Shown here: in pieces, positions 22,609 to 32,992 of the stretch | Numbering within the stretch: position 1 is the stretch's first letter | Layout: each line of letters starts with the position of its first letter | NCBI GenBank assembly: GCA_963920575.1 | Contig: OY986972.1 | Coordinates: 8,320,010 to 8,384,009 of the forward strand | Length of the DNA: 64,000 bases | Origin: Narthecium ossifragum | Lineage: Eukaryota > Streptophyta > Magnoliopsida > Dioscoreales > Nartheciaceae | Direction: 5' to 3' | Position numbers and translations under genes: made by a program | The notes under the pieces: model-generated | Seen by the model: only the letters and a program-made list of their open reading frames with translations | The model's database searches: none | Told to the model about the DNA's origin: nothing

Positions 22609-23835
22609 ATGCCTCGCACCAAGAATGCCGGCCCTCCTCCATCTGAGGAACCAAGTCAAGCTGGGAAAAGGAAGACCGAAGTAGCACAACAAAAGACCGG
22701 GACAAAGAAAACCAGAGGTTCGCATGGCGGTTCTTCATCTAATCCTCCATCTACTCCTTCCTACGACGACTACCTCTTCCTAGATAAGGATAGGTATAAC
22801 TCCTGGCCTGAATTTAAGGATAAGTTTGTTGTCTCGGGTAGAGCTCTTCAATTGCCTATAGGAAAGGAATATGTAGTTGAACGATTTTTCACTGATATGG
22901 GTTGGAAGAAATACCTAGAGATGCCTCAGTACATTTATCCCGAAATGGTTAGATATTTCTATTGCAATATGATTGAGGATATTGATGATGAAGGATGTGT
23001 GGCCCTTAGTAGTTATATCTATGGAAATAAATTCAAAATTACCATAGAATGGTTGAATGAGTTACTAGATGCACCAAATCAAGGAGAGTGCATTTACTTT
23101 ACTTCCTATGAGGACCTCAACCGAATTGATAAGGATAAACAAGGGAGAAAGGCAATCCTTAAGGCTCTCCTAGTTGAGAAAAATCCTATAGAATTAAATA
23201 GCCTACACCAACATTTTAGGGAGCTTGCTCACTTTCTAGGAACAAATCTTTTTTCTAAGCTTGGCCACTATGATCATTTGAAGCCCATCCATGCCTATGT
23301 TCTTTCTTGCATGGTTAGGAAGAAGCCTCTAAACCTAGGTTATCTCCTTATCAAGCAGATGCTTAACCTTAATGCTAGGCAATCATTACCTTTTGGGGGG
23401 CTTCTAACAAGAATTTTCCAAGCCCTTACCCTCAACCTAGCGGTTGATGAACGAAAACCTCTTTCTCAACCCTTCAACAAATCTACCTATAAAAGGATGA
23501 AGGCCGCCAAACGAGCTTTAGGACTCGGTTTTCCTAATATCAGTGGTGATGAAGAAGACGAGCATCAAGAAAAGCATGATGAGGAAAATCAAGGGGGAGA
23601 AGAAGATGCGCCCAGAATTCAAGGTGAATCCTCCAGTAGCCGAGCTCATCGCAACACGGCATAAAGACTTGATGAGCTTGAAGCAAGATTGGGAAGAATG
23701 GAAGTAAGTCTAGGTGACATCAAGACTTCCCAAGTAACAATCACCGTAGATCAAGTCAAGATGTCCAAGCAACTTGAAGACATTTTCGCCTACATCAAAA
23801 CTGAATTCCCACCTTCCACACATGCAGTTGATTGA
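22609..23835 (+). pseudogene. Element D ORF: putative plant transposon protein
   Basis: ATG at 22,609. The basic, disordered start (KRKTEVAQQKTGTKKTRG) precedes a globular region, residues about 60-310: YNSWPEFKDKFVVSGRALQL, VERFFTDMGWKKYL, MVRYFYCNM, YGNKFKITIEWLNELL. This pattern is that of the 'putative plant transposon protein' family found in many plant LTR and derived elements; its biochemical role is unknown. An acidic tail ends at TAA 23,662-23,664. The same frame continues with a helical segment (LDELEARLGRMEVSLGDIK) to TGA at about 23,836, so the TAA is probably a recent nonsense change removing a coiled-coil tail. Confidence 0.7.
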
Positions 23836-24361
23836 TCCTAAATCCCCATCTTTCTTACTTCTTTTTGATGATGCCAAAGAGGGAGAAAAAGTGTGATGAA
23901 TGAATGTTGAACAATAGCCCTACATTTCATATATTTACTCTTATATTTTGGAAAACCTTGTTTTGAAATGAAAGTCTTGTAAATCCAAAGTTTTCCGAAT
24001 GATTTTGAATAGAAGTATCGTATGCAAATGTTGGAATATTTAGAATGAAAGGCAAATGTGTTTGGATATTGGTATGATGTACTAGTACAATGTTTTAATC
24101 TCAATGTTCAATATGAAATCACTTCATGAAAGCTTAAATGTTATTATTGAAAAGAAGTGAACATACTAAAATCCAAATTATTCTGTCAACATATCTTAAA
24201 TGGAACTTTTAATATTATTTTAGAGATATATGACTTATGTGCATCTTGATAATTCACTTTAGAACACTTTTTTTGAAAGAAATGGATGCATTGATTAAGG
24301 GGGAGTCAAAATATTTTTTCATCACATTTAAAAAGATTGTCATCATCAAAAAGGGGGAGAT
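23836..24361 (+). other. Element D 3' non-coding region with polypurine tract
   Basis: AT-rich, no ORF of note. It ends in AAAAAGGGGGAGAT directly before the right LTR (24,348-24,361). Confidence 0.65.
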
Positions 24362-25522
24362 TGTTGATCCTCACCTTATTTTGATGATGCCAATATACAT
24401 TAAATGACAAAATATATGTTTAATATTTATTACCCCTTTAATTGGAAATCTTAAATTTAATATTTAAGTCACTTTTGTACTGATGGTCGATGCATGGATC
24501 GACCGTGGGAATGTGACGGTCGATCCATGGATCGACCGTGTGGTTGCACGTTGGATGCACCATACTTGGCAATATGCATTGTTGGCTCGGTACATCAACC
24601 GTGGGAAGCCATTTTCTTAACAGAGCCTGACGGACGATACGACGGTCGATGCGGCGGTCGACCGTGGAGCATTTATGAAGAAAAGTGAAGAAGCGATGGT
24701 CGATCGGAGCATCGACCCTGGGAAGCCATTTTCTTAACAGAGCCTGACGGACGATGCGACGGTCGACCCTGGAGCATTTATGAAGAAAAGTGAAGAAGCT
24801 ACGGTCGATCGGAGCATCGACCCTGGGAAGCCATTTTTTTAACAGAGGCTGATGGACGATGTGACGATCGATGTCACGGTCGACCGTGAGACATGACGGA
24901 CGATGCATGGATCTACCGTCGATCAAAAAGGCTGGGTTTTTATACATGACGGACGATGCACGGATCGACCACCAGCAACGTGCAGAGTAAAAAACTAGCC
25001 GTTGGAGAGTTGCAGAGAGCCGTTGGAGCTCCTTGTTGAGCTGGTTGAAGCCCAGATATTAGTAGTTCCTTGATGTAAACTTGCCACAACTTTTATCATT
25101 ATTATTGTGATCATCTAAGCAAGTCTTAGCAAAGTTTTCTACTTATTCTCTTTTGAGCTACAACCTTTGTAAACCTTTTTCAAGTGTGAAGAGGTACTTT
25201 GAGAGTTATTCAACAGCAAGTGGCTGTGAGTGTAAGGTCACCAAGCACCAGGAAGCTTGGAGGAAAAGCTTGTAAAGGATTTGCAAGTAGTGGAACCTCA
25301 AGGGGAGCCTTGAGAGAAGTGGACGTAGACCAAGAGTTGGGTCGAACCACTATAAAATCGGTGTCATCTCTCTAACCTTCATTGCTATTATTCTTGCATG
25401 CTATCTTGCTTTAATTTTCATTTCATCTACAAGCATTTAAGGTGTTAGCACTCTCCTAACTGATTTTTTCATTAATCTAGTTTTTCGAAAAGAGTCCAAT
25501 TCACCCACCTCTTGGACCTTCA
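24362..25522 (+). repeat. Element D right LTR
   Basis: Contains the densest motif array of the window, including a perfect 24-bp palindrome centred on CCATGG (24,516-24,539) and many GACGGTCGAT/ATCGACCGT copies. The end at ACCTTCA (25,522) is inferred. Confidence 0.6.
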
Positions 25523-25668
25523 ATAAGGATGAAGCTGGGGAAAAGAGTCCCGAAATTCAATAAGGATGAAGCTGGGGAAAATAATCAACTAGACCTACCT
25601 GCACAAGCAAAGCTACAAACTAGGGGCGCCAACGCTCACAACCAGAAACTACCTGCTGGGGTGAACAG
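25523..25668. other. Junction between elements D and E with a short direct repeat
   Basis: 'aataaggatgaagctgggga' occurs twice (25,522 and 25,558). The E coding remnant resumes at about 25,583-25,670. No 3' LTR of E is recognisable. Confidence 0.5.
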
Positions 25669-26568
25669 TCAGGGAAGCTCCCGACGCATGTGATCCTCTC
25701 GCTTCGATGTCAAACTCTCTGCACTGCCATGCCTCCATCTGACCATGACCAACGGTAACGATCTGCCTCTCAGCACCTGATCCCGTCTGTCCAAAATCTG
25801 CACTGGCTGCTCGATGTCGGTGGCATCCTCTTCTACTTCAATGTCGTCGTGTTTGATCACGTGAGATGGATCTTAAATGTACTTCCTCAGCATCGATACA
25901 TGGAATCTGGGGTGGACTACTGACGTGCGTGGGGGTAGAGCTAACTGGTAGGCGACTGCTCCAACGCGTCTGACGATCTCAAAAGGGCCAGTGAACCTCG
26001 GCGCTAGCTTGCCCTTACTGGCAAATCTGATCGATCCTATGCGCGGGGATACCTTCAGTAACACTCTGTCACCAACTGTGAACTCTAGGGGTCATCGCCT
26101 CCGATCTGCATAGCTCTTCTGCCTACTCTGCGCTGTCAGGAGCCTCTGTCTGATCTGAGTCAACCTCTCTGACGACTGTCTGATGATGTCCGGACCGGTA
26201 AGGGATGCCTCCCCAACCTCTGTCCAACACACAGGTGAGCGACATGGTCTGCCATACAACACCTCAAAGGGTGCAAAACCCAAACTGGCCTGAAAGCTGT
26301 TGTTGTAGGCAAACTCCACTAGAGTCACGTGCTGCTCCCAAGTACCTCCAGCGTCTAGCACACATGCTCTGAGCATGTACTCCAAGATCTGGATCGTCCA
26401 CTCTGACTGTCCGTCTGTCTGCGGATGGAAAGTTGTGCTGAATGTCAGTGTTGTCCCCAAGAAGTTTTGGAAGCTGCTCCAGAATTTACTGGTGAATCAG
26501 GGATCTCTGTCTGACACTATTGACACTGGGATTCAATGCTGAATGTCAGTGTCGTACCACCTCGTCGA
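25669..26568 (-). pseudogene. Element E integrase C-terminal half and chromodomain
   Basis: Starts at the F insertion point. Integrase continues with VSIVSDRDP*FTSKFWSSFQ (second catalytic Asp) and TTFHPQTDGQSEWTIQ (catalytic Glu in a changed context). Then come the GPFEI-type C-terminal domain (GKLAPRFTGPFEIVRRVG), LPPRTSVVHPRFHVSMLRKY, and a chromodomain-like tail (EQPVQILDRRDQVLRGRSLP). There are at least four stops; one reads TGA where the family has Arg. Non-functional. Confidence 0.88.
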
Positions 26569-28720
26569 TGTTGACATCAATTTTGGCTAGGCCAAAAGGT
26601 CACAGTAACCACTGTTTGTTTGAGTCAAAATAACATCATATAGATTCAAGCAAGCTTAAAACATATTTGAAATGTCCGATAAATCCTTGTCCTGACTTCG
26701 AGGGCATCCAGGGACGTTTGGGTAATTTCACCCGCCCAAGGCTGTATTGGGAATTTGGGCCAAAATACAGGCTTGGACTTCCCATTACATTTTACGACAA
26801 GCCTGCCTGGCTTTGACGGCACCCTAAATAAGCCATATGAACGCAGGGGTTTTCTGGTAATTTTACTATAACAGCTAGCCCCCAGGGGGTATTTTGGGCA
26901 ATTCACACCCTCAGGGTATAATTGTCTGAAAATTAACCATTTCACCCTCAAAATATTTTGGTCTGACATATACGACCACTGAGGATGTTTTGGTAAAATC
27001 CCAGTAAATATTCAGAATTCAGATAAATATTCTGTACGGGAATAAATATTCACAGATGGTTTATTAAATTTGGACAAATATTCAAACAGTAATGGACATG
27101 AGAAAAATATTCAAATCATGGTAAATTTGAAATTCGAACATCATTTTCGAACTTCAAAAGAAAAATCCGCCAAGACAAAAAATCAGCAAATCTCCATAGG
27201 CTACATGGTTGGTCGTCCTTATACACGTCCATACCATATATATATATAATATATATAAACCAGCCTCACTCGTCCATACCATATAAATAAATAAATAAAT
27301 AAAATATATATATAAACCAGCATCACCCGCCCATACCATATCAAAAAAAATATCTAAAATCAGCATCCCTTGGATCTCGTTGTAGCTATCCTTATACGAA
27401 AGGATGAGCAATCTTAAGGGCAATCAGCATCCTTTGATTAAGGGATCCATGATCCCATTCCATACAAAGATACAGGCCTCTCGTGCCTATAAATAGAGGA
27501 AGCATGGGTTGAAGAAAGGGGCTGGTCGGAGCTGGGTTGAAGAAAGCTGAAGGCTGGTCTTGGCTGAAGGCGTCGAAGCTTGGCTCAAAGCTGTTGAAGA
27601 GGTTCTGAACGATCTGAAGGCGTTGAAGCTTGATCTAAGCTGGGTGGAAGAATGCTGGAAGGCTGGTCTGAGCCGGATCGAAGCTGGGTTCTGAATGGTC
27701 TGAGCTTGATCTAAGCTGGGTGAAGAACGGGCTGTAGGCTGGTAAAAGAGGCTGAAGACATTGAAGTTTGGCTGAAGAAGAAACCGGTTGAAGAAATTGA
27801 AGAAGAAGTGAAAGAAGAAACTGAGGAAGAGGGTTGAAAATGAAGAGGTTCTGGTGAGGTTCCAAGGTTGCGCACCACCGGACGACGTACATCCAGCCAA
27901 CACAGTCGGAACCCATTGAGACGCTCGCGTCTCTGGGTGGACGCTGTAGGAGGCTCGTCGATCCTGCGGCTCAACCTTCGCTCTCTTGCTCGTCACCTGC
28001 GGCTTAGATCTCCAGCAAGGTTGCTCTAGCTCAGTTCCTCGCCAGCGACAGAGATCGAGCCAAGGCTCTCTCTCTCTCCCGGCGGCTTTGAAGACAAGCT
28101 CCACTCCCCTGTTTTGTTCTCTGCTTCCAGCCAACGTCTCTGCTTCCAGCCAACGTCTCTAAACTTCTAGCCAACGTCCCCAAGCTCCCAGCCGATACCC
28201 TTGTACTCCAGCCACTGACTTCCTCTGCTCCGGCTACATCCCCGCAGGTAGCGAAGTCCAAACCCAGCGCTCTCAAGCCTTTAAGCCGGCGTCCTCAAGC
28301 TCCAACCACCATAATCCTCTGTTCAAGCTGGTGTGTTCCCCAGTTCCAAACCAACTTCATCAACGACAGCAGGGGTTGGATCTTGTTTGGACGACGTTCT
28401 TAAATATTTGCACGACAACGCTCCCAAGTCCAGCGAATTTGAAGCCCCTGCGGCAAGACCAGCGTGCATGGCGATGAAGGTGGTTTAAAGCCTCACGTCA
28501 TGCATTTTCTTTTGATCTTTTCTCTTTTATTATAAAATGTTTATTTTATTGGATTTAGAATCGGAGGTATTCCCTACGGGGATGTAAATGATGGATCTGC
28601 CAATTCGGCAGATCCAGGGGTGTGGTGCTTACAATTTCCTGATATGAAATTTAAATATGATTTGCTCGGAAATAAAATAGAGGTCTCGTCCCCGCGAGAT
28701 CGACATTTTATTCGCGAACA
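26569..28720 (+). repeat. Element F 5' LTR
   Basis: 2152 bp. A TATA box is at 27,488-27,495. The downstream part is rich in GAAGCTTG/GGCTGG words and encodes only chance ORFs on the minus strand. Confidence 0.93.
27488..27495 (+). promoter_or_regulatory. TATA box of element F 5' LTR
   Basis: TATAAATA in GCCTATAAATAGAGG. The corresponding part is missing from the 3' LTR. Confidence 0.75.
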
Positions 28721-28725
28721 AAATC

Positions 28726-28744
28726 TGGCACGCCCGGTGGGACC
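28726..28744 (+). promoter_or_regulatory. Element F primer-binding site
   Basis: TGGCACGCCCGGTGGGACC, 5 nt after the LTR end; identical to that of element A. Confidence 0.75.
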
Positions 28745-28878
28745 ACACCTTACCTCCCATCTCTAGATCCAAAAAAAAAAAGAAGAAAAGAAAAGAAAAT
28801 GATGATGAAAAAACAAATCATCAAAAAAGAAGAAATATACATATATACTCTTACATCTTGACAAGTCTAACTTCTTAA

Positions 28879-31800
28879 ATGAAGGATATGGCGCAGGCGA
28901 CTTTTGAAGCGTTTGTCACTATTCGCTTTGGCGACCTCTCGTTTGACATCCCGATTGGAAGCGACGGCCTTCCAATGCCGACAACGCCATCAAAAGTTTC
29001 CTTCACCACTTCAGGAGCAGCTACCTCCGGTGCACAAGCGAAGACTATCGTGGGATCTCATGAGAAGCTGGTGACTCGCCAAGACGAGTTCCGGGCTCAT
29101 CAAAGGAAGCATGATCATGAAGCTCCCTCAGTTGGATCGGGCAAAAGCAAGATGGTCGCAAATGGATCTCGTGTTTACCCAGGAGCAACTGAAGACGTGA
29201 AACCAAAGATATCGGCGCCGTTAAATGGTTCGAGCCACCAAATGAAGATGAAGACTCCCCAAGATCACCCAAGTGTCGGGGGCTCCTCAGCTGGATCTCG
29301 CACCCATCAAGCTGAGAATGCCAAAGTTCCAACTAGCAAGTTGCTCACAGTGGCAGCCAGACAATCAAAGGCGTTTGTTCCGCAGAGGCAGCCGGGGGCA
29401 GTCACTCGCGTCGAACCCGTTTCGACCGATGACGAAGGCTTTACCCTTGTTACTTCCAAGAGAAGACCAGTGGTGGCCAAGAAAGCATCTGCAATCCAGA
29501 CGATCTCCGCACCACGTGCCGAAGGTCTGAAGGGTAAAATGATATATTCATCTGTTGCGAAGGCGCAGGTAGCTCCTAAGGTTGACTACGAAGCCCATTA
29601 CGAGGTGTACCCCGACAAACCCTGGATTGGCCTCCACGCAACAGGGAATGATGAAGCATCGATCCACGTTCGGTATTGCTATATTCAGTTACTCCGAGCG
29701 AAGTACGAACGCCAACGGAGGAATGCAGAGCCCAAACACCCGACTCGTCAGAATTACGTCGAGGATATGCGGGTAGCTTACACATACTACATCACCCAGG
29801 AGCTGCAGAGTCTTCAAGGTGAAGTGGGTTCTGATATAGGGGACACCAACACCCTTCATTTCAATGACGAGGATCTCCAGCCTAAAGAAAGCTTCGATCA
29901 GCCACGGTTCACCCATGTTCCTGTCAAGGCAGAGAAGCCCGTCGGAAAGAAGACGAAGTCAAAAGCAGCTGCGCATCGTCCTCCGTTCCATGCCGGTGGT
30001 TCAAGCTGTCCTTACTATGGGGGATCACTCAAGACCACCTCATCCGAGGTTTCATCAGTGATAAGTCAAAACACAGAGGAGGTCATTCAAGAGAACGAAT
30101 TCGATATCATGGCAGCAATGCCCGTTGGAGTTCAAGACGACGAGATGTCCACTTCCTCCAATATGTCTTCAAGTGTTCCGCCAAAAAGACGAAGGAAGAA
30201 AACCGCCGTCGAAGAACCTCAAAAATGTGTTGTCGTCAATTTGCCAAACCGTCCATGGACTAGAAGCGTCACTCGCTCCCTTGGCAGTAAAGACTTGACT
30301 TCCGACGCATCATATGAACACCAATTTCCTACTCTTCCTGAATCCCCGGTGAACGAGTCGCCCACAAGCAGATCCCCTTCACCTGAGCGCTATCAAGTCT
30401 TTGCTACCACGGTCAAAGAAGAGTTGGAGCAATTGAGGAACGCGCTACAACTAAAGGATGCCGAGATAGCCAGCCTTAGAGCTCAAGTGCCTCCTGAAAA
30501 TAATTCGCATGCTGAAAATAACTCTCATGCGAATGTGTCGCCCAATATGGTACCTCTTGACACTGTACAAAAATTGGTCGCCGAGAGCGTGAGTGCCTTC
30601 CACATGCAAAACCAGTATGCCATGAGGCCGGGATACATGAAGCCATACCCTGCCGATATAGACTTGGTCCCATACCCAGCAAACTATCGGCAGCCTCAAT
30701 TTGCCAAGTTTAGCGGGAGCGGATCTCCGCACGAGCACATTGCTCATTTCCTTGCGGCTTGCCAGGACACGGCTCATAACGGTGCGCTGTTACTACGTCA
30801 GTTCGTCCAAACCCTCTCTGGGCCGGCGTTTACTTGGTACAGCAAGCTGCCTGTGGGATCCATCGCCTCATGGGAACAAATGCAGGAGGCATTTCTTCAA
30901 AGGTTCTATAGTACCCAAAGGAGCGTGGGGATTACGGAGCTCACCCAAACTGAGCAGAGTCCACACGAGAAGGCCGCGGATTTCATCAACAGATGGAGGA
31001 ACTTAAGCATCCACTGCCCGCAGCCCATCACAGAAGCAGAAGCTGTACGAATGTGTATGAACAACCTGCGTCCGGAGATGGCACTATACTTGCAGGGCGT
31101 TCGTCCGCTCTCCTTCGAAGAATTGGCCTCTAAAGCCACGGACATCGAAAATTACCTGCACCATATAGCCAGAAAAACTCATACAACAGATGGGGTCCTA
31201 GATCGTGCCAAGAAAGATAGAGCTCCACCAAAGGGGAAGGCAGTGCTGCAAACCTCCACAACACATGCGCCTAAACCAAAGGAGACTTACGTTCCCAGAG
31301 AACAATTTCGGTCCAGGGATAGCTCGTCGGAACCGACACAACGGCGGATAAAGACTCTTAAAGAGAGGATAGAAAAGGAGTACTCCTTTCCCAGGGAAGA
31401 GGTCTCTGACATCTTCAAGGGCTTGTTGGATATCGGACTTCTAGAGCTCCCGGAGCCACGACGCCCTGAAGAAGCTAATAAGGTGGACGAGCCCAAGTAT
31501 TGCCATTACCATAGGATACTGGGTCACACCCTACAAGACTTCTTCGTTCTCAAAGACAAGATCCAGAAGCTGATCGACGAAGGAGTCATGGACGCCGGGC
31601 TCCTGAAGAAGCTTCAAAAAGAGAAGAGGACAGAGTCGACGCACATGATCACAACTGTGGCCGGATCTGGATCTTTATATGAAGAGTACGCACCCTCGAC
31701 CTTTGCTCATAGGGAAATGGAGTGCATCCCTCAAACACTTCCTCCCAGTGACGTTGAGAATAGGTATATGTCTATTTCTCCCCCGAAGAAATGTATGGCT

Positions 31801-32082
31801 CCTGTCCAGGTGTCCGTCGAGGGAAGCTCTGGGTCTACCTTGGGAGAATTGTACCCCCCTGACTCGGATGATGAAGAGTTCTGGTCTGACATGGAGCCGA
31901 GTTATGATCGCTTCGGCAAAACCTACTTCAGCAAAAGACAAAAGAAGAAACAAGCCTTCAATCAAAGGATTAAGGCCGCCAGATATAACCCTCCAAGACC
32001 TCCGCTTCCGAGATTGGCAACCAAGGCCGAAGCGGCACAGATTGCCGAAGTACAAGATCTTGACAAAGGTGATGAATCGTGA
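28879..32082 (+). CDS. Element F gag polyprotein
   Basis: 1067 residues from ATG 28,879, open throughout. The N-terminal 550 residues are long, charged and mostly disordered. A heptad-like segment (KEELEQLRNALQLKDAEIAS) lies near residue 515. The retrotransposon gag domain is at about 605-760 (PQFAKFSGSGSPHEHIAHF, GPAFTWYSKLPVGSIASW, ADFINRWRNLS). A CHHC-like knuckle at about 873-890 reads YCHYHRILGHTLQDFFVLK: the last Cys expected after D is replaced by Phe. The ORF end overlaps the ATG of the protease frame by 11 nt. It forms virus-like particle shells in relatives. Confidence 0.88.
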   Translation: MKDMAQATFEAFVTIRFGDLSFDIPIGSDGLPMPTTPSKVSFTTSGAATSGAQAKTIVGSHEKLVTRQDEFRAHQRKHDHEAPSVGSGKSKMVANGSRVYPGATEDVKPKISAPLNGSSHQMKMKTPQDHPSVGGSSAGSRTHQAENAKVPTSKLLTVAARQSKAFVPQRQPGAVTRVEPVSTDDEGFTLVTSKRRPVVAKKASAIQTISAPRAEGLKGKMIYSSVAKAQVAPKVDYEAHYEVYPDKPWIGLHATGNDEASIHVRYCYIQLLRAKYERQRRNAEPKHPTRQNYVEDMRVAYTYYITQELQSLQGEVGSDIGDTNTLHFNDEDLQPKESFDQPRFTHVPVKAEKPVGKKTKSKAAAHRPPFHAGGSSCPYYGGSLKTTSSEVSSVISQNTEEVIQENEFDIMAAMPVGVQDDEMSTSSNMSSSVPPKRRRKKTAVEEPQKCVVVNLPNRPWTRSVTRSLGSKDLTSDASYEHQFPTLPESPVNESPTSRSPSPERYQVFATTVKEELEQLRNALQLKDAEIASLRAQVPPENNSHAENNSHANVSPNMVPLDTVQKLVAESVSAFHMQNQYAMRPGYMKPYPADIDLVPYPANYRQPQFAKFSGSGSPHEHIAHFLAACQDTAHNGALLLRQFVQTLSGPAFTWYSKLPVGSIASWEQMQEAFLQRFYSTQRSVGITELTQTEQSPHEKAADFINRWRNLSIHCPQPITEAEAVRMCMNNLRPEMALYLQGVRPLSFEELASKATDIENYLHHIARKTHTTDGVLDRAKKDRAPPKGKAVLQTSTTHAPKPKETYVPREQFRSRDSSSEPTQRRIKTLKERIEKEYSFPREEVSDIFKGLLDIGLLELPEPRRPEEANKVDEPKYCHYHRILGHTLQDFFVLKDKIQKLIDEGVMDAGLLKKLQKEKRTESTHMITTVAGSGSLYEEYAPSTFAHREMECIPQTLPPSDVENRYMSISPPKKCMAPVQVSVEGSSGSTLGELYPPDSDDEEFWSDMEPSYDRFGKTYFSKRQKKKQAFNQRIKAARYNPPRPPLPRLATKAEAAQIAEVQDLDKGDES

Positions 32083-32992
32083 AGAGATAGAAGGGTTCAT
32101 TCATCAAGTCTCCACGGATTTCCGAGCTAGGAAGCCACATGTGCCGCAAAGCAATGTCCCTTGGGACACCGAAGATTACTCTTGCTTCACCATAGGGGTT
32201 TTGGAAGATGATGATGAGTCCCTCTGCTTCCCAGAAGAAGAGAAGGCCGAGGTCCACGAGGTCGTCACCCGCTCCGGGCTCCGACTTCCAGATTCCCAAC
32301 CTCCACGTCCAAGAGGAAGAGACCAAGAACCGCAACAAGCAATGCATGATGTAAGCTCGAATGAGTCTGTCAAGTACAATGTTGTTTCGCATTTAAAGAA
32401 AATACCTGCATTGCTTAGCGTGTACGATGCCTTGTGTCTCTCACATGATTTTCGTAGGTCTCTTATAACTGCATTATCTTTTCCTGACGACTACCGGGCA
32501 GAAGTCCCCCAAACTAACGCCCATGTAGTCGAAAGCTTAAACATAAATTTTTCCGATGACGACCTATTACTCGGGGCAAAACCCCACAATAGGCCGTTTT
32601 TAATGACCGGTGATATCGATAACGTTCCTACGTCACGGGTAATGTTAGACTGCGGGTCGGCAATTAATCTTCTGCCACTCAAAACACTGCGTGACTTAGA
32701 ATATGACATCGATGACTTGACATCAAGTAACATAATAGTCCAAGGCTTCAACCAAGCTGGACAACATGTGCTAGGTTCTATACATTTAGCACTAAAATTT
32801 CAAGACATGGCTACGAGCGTCGTTTTCCATGTTATCGACGCTCGAACCTCTTATAATGCACTGTTAGGGAGGCCTTGGCTCCATGAATACAAGGTTGTTC
32901 CCTCAACCCTCCATCAGTGTTTCAAGTATCAGACTCCTGAAGGTGACGTCAAGAGGGTGTTCGCTGACATGAAGCCATTCACACCAGGGTAA
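32072..32992 (+). pseudogene. Element F protease region
   Basis: An ATG at 32,072, in the +1 frame, overlaps the gag terminator. The aspartic protease active-site block is RVMLDCGSAINLLPL, about residue 190, with Cys where most families have Thr or Gly; Tat elements vary here. The second block is SYNALLGRPWLHE. The frame stops at TAA 32,990-32,992, but homologous sequence continues in the same frame into RT, so this is a nonsense mutation. The natural organisation was probably one protease-RT-RNase H-integrase polyprotein. Confidence 0.85.

Larger units (their letters stand above)
21154..25522 (+). mobile_element. Element D: degenerate non-autonomous LTR element with 'putative plant transposon protein' ORF
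   Basis: Two diverged direct repeats begin TGTTAGCCC (21,154) and TGTTGATCC (24,362). They share the same block order: arrays of ACGGTCGATCC-type motifs, AGCCGTTGG, 'aacctttgtaaa', 'caagcacc.ggaagcttg', 'agtggaacct' and 'gtggacgtag'. The second is preceded by a purine tract (AAAAAGGGGGAGAT), giving plus orientation. Between them is one ORF and no polymerase. No clean target duplication was found, and the 3' end of the first repeat looks hybrid, so ends are approximate. Confidence 0.65.

Noticed and set aside
27487..28276. Minus-strand ORFs up to 215 codons, repeated at 53.4-54.1 kb
   Set aside because: They are inside the element F LTRs and present in both; low-complexity composition explains the open frames.
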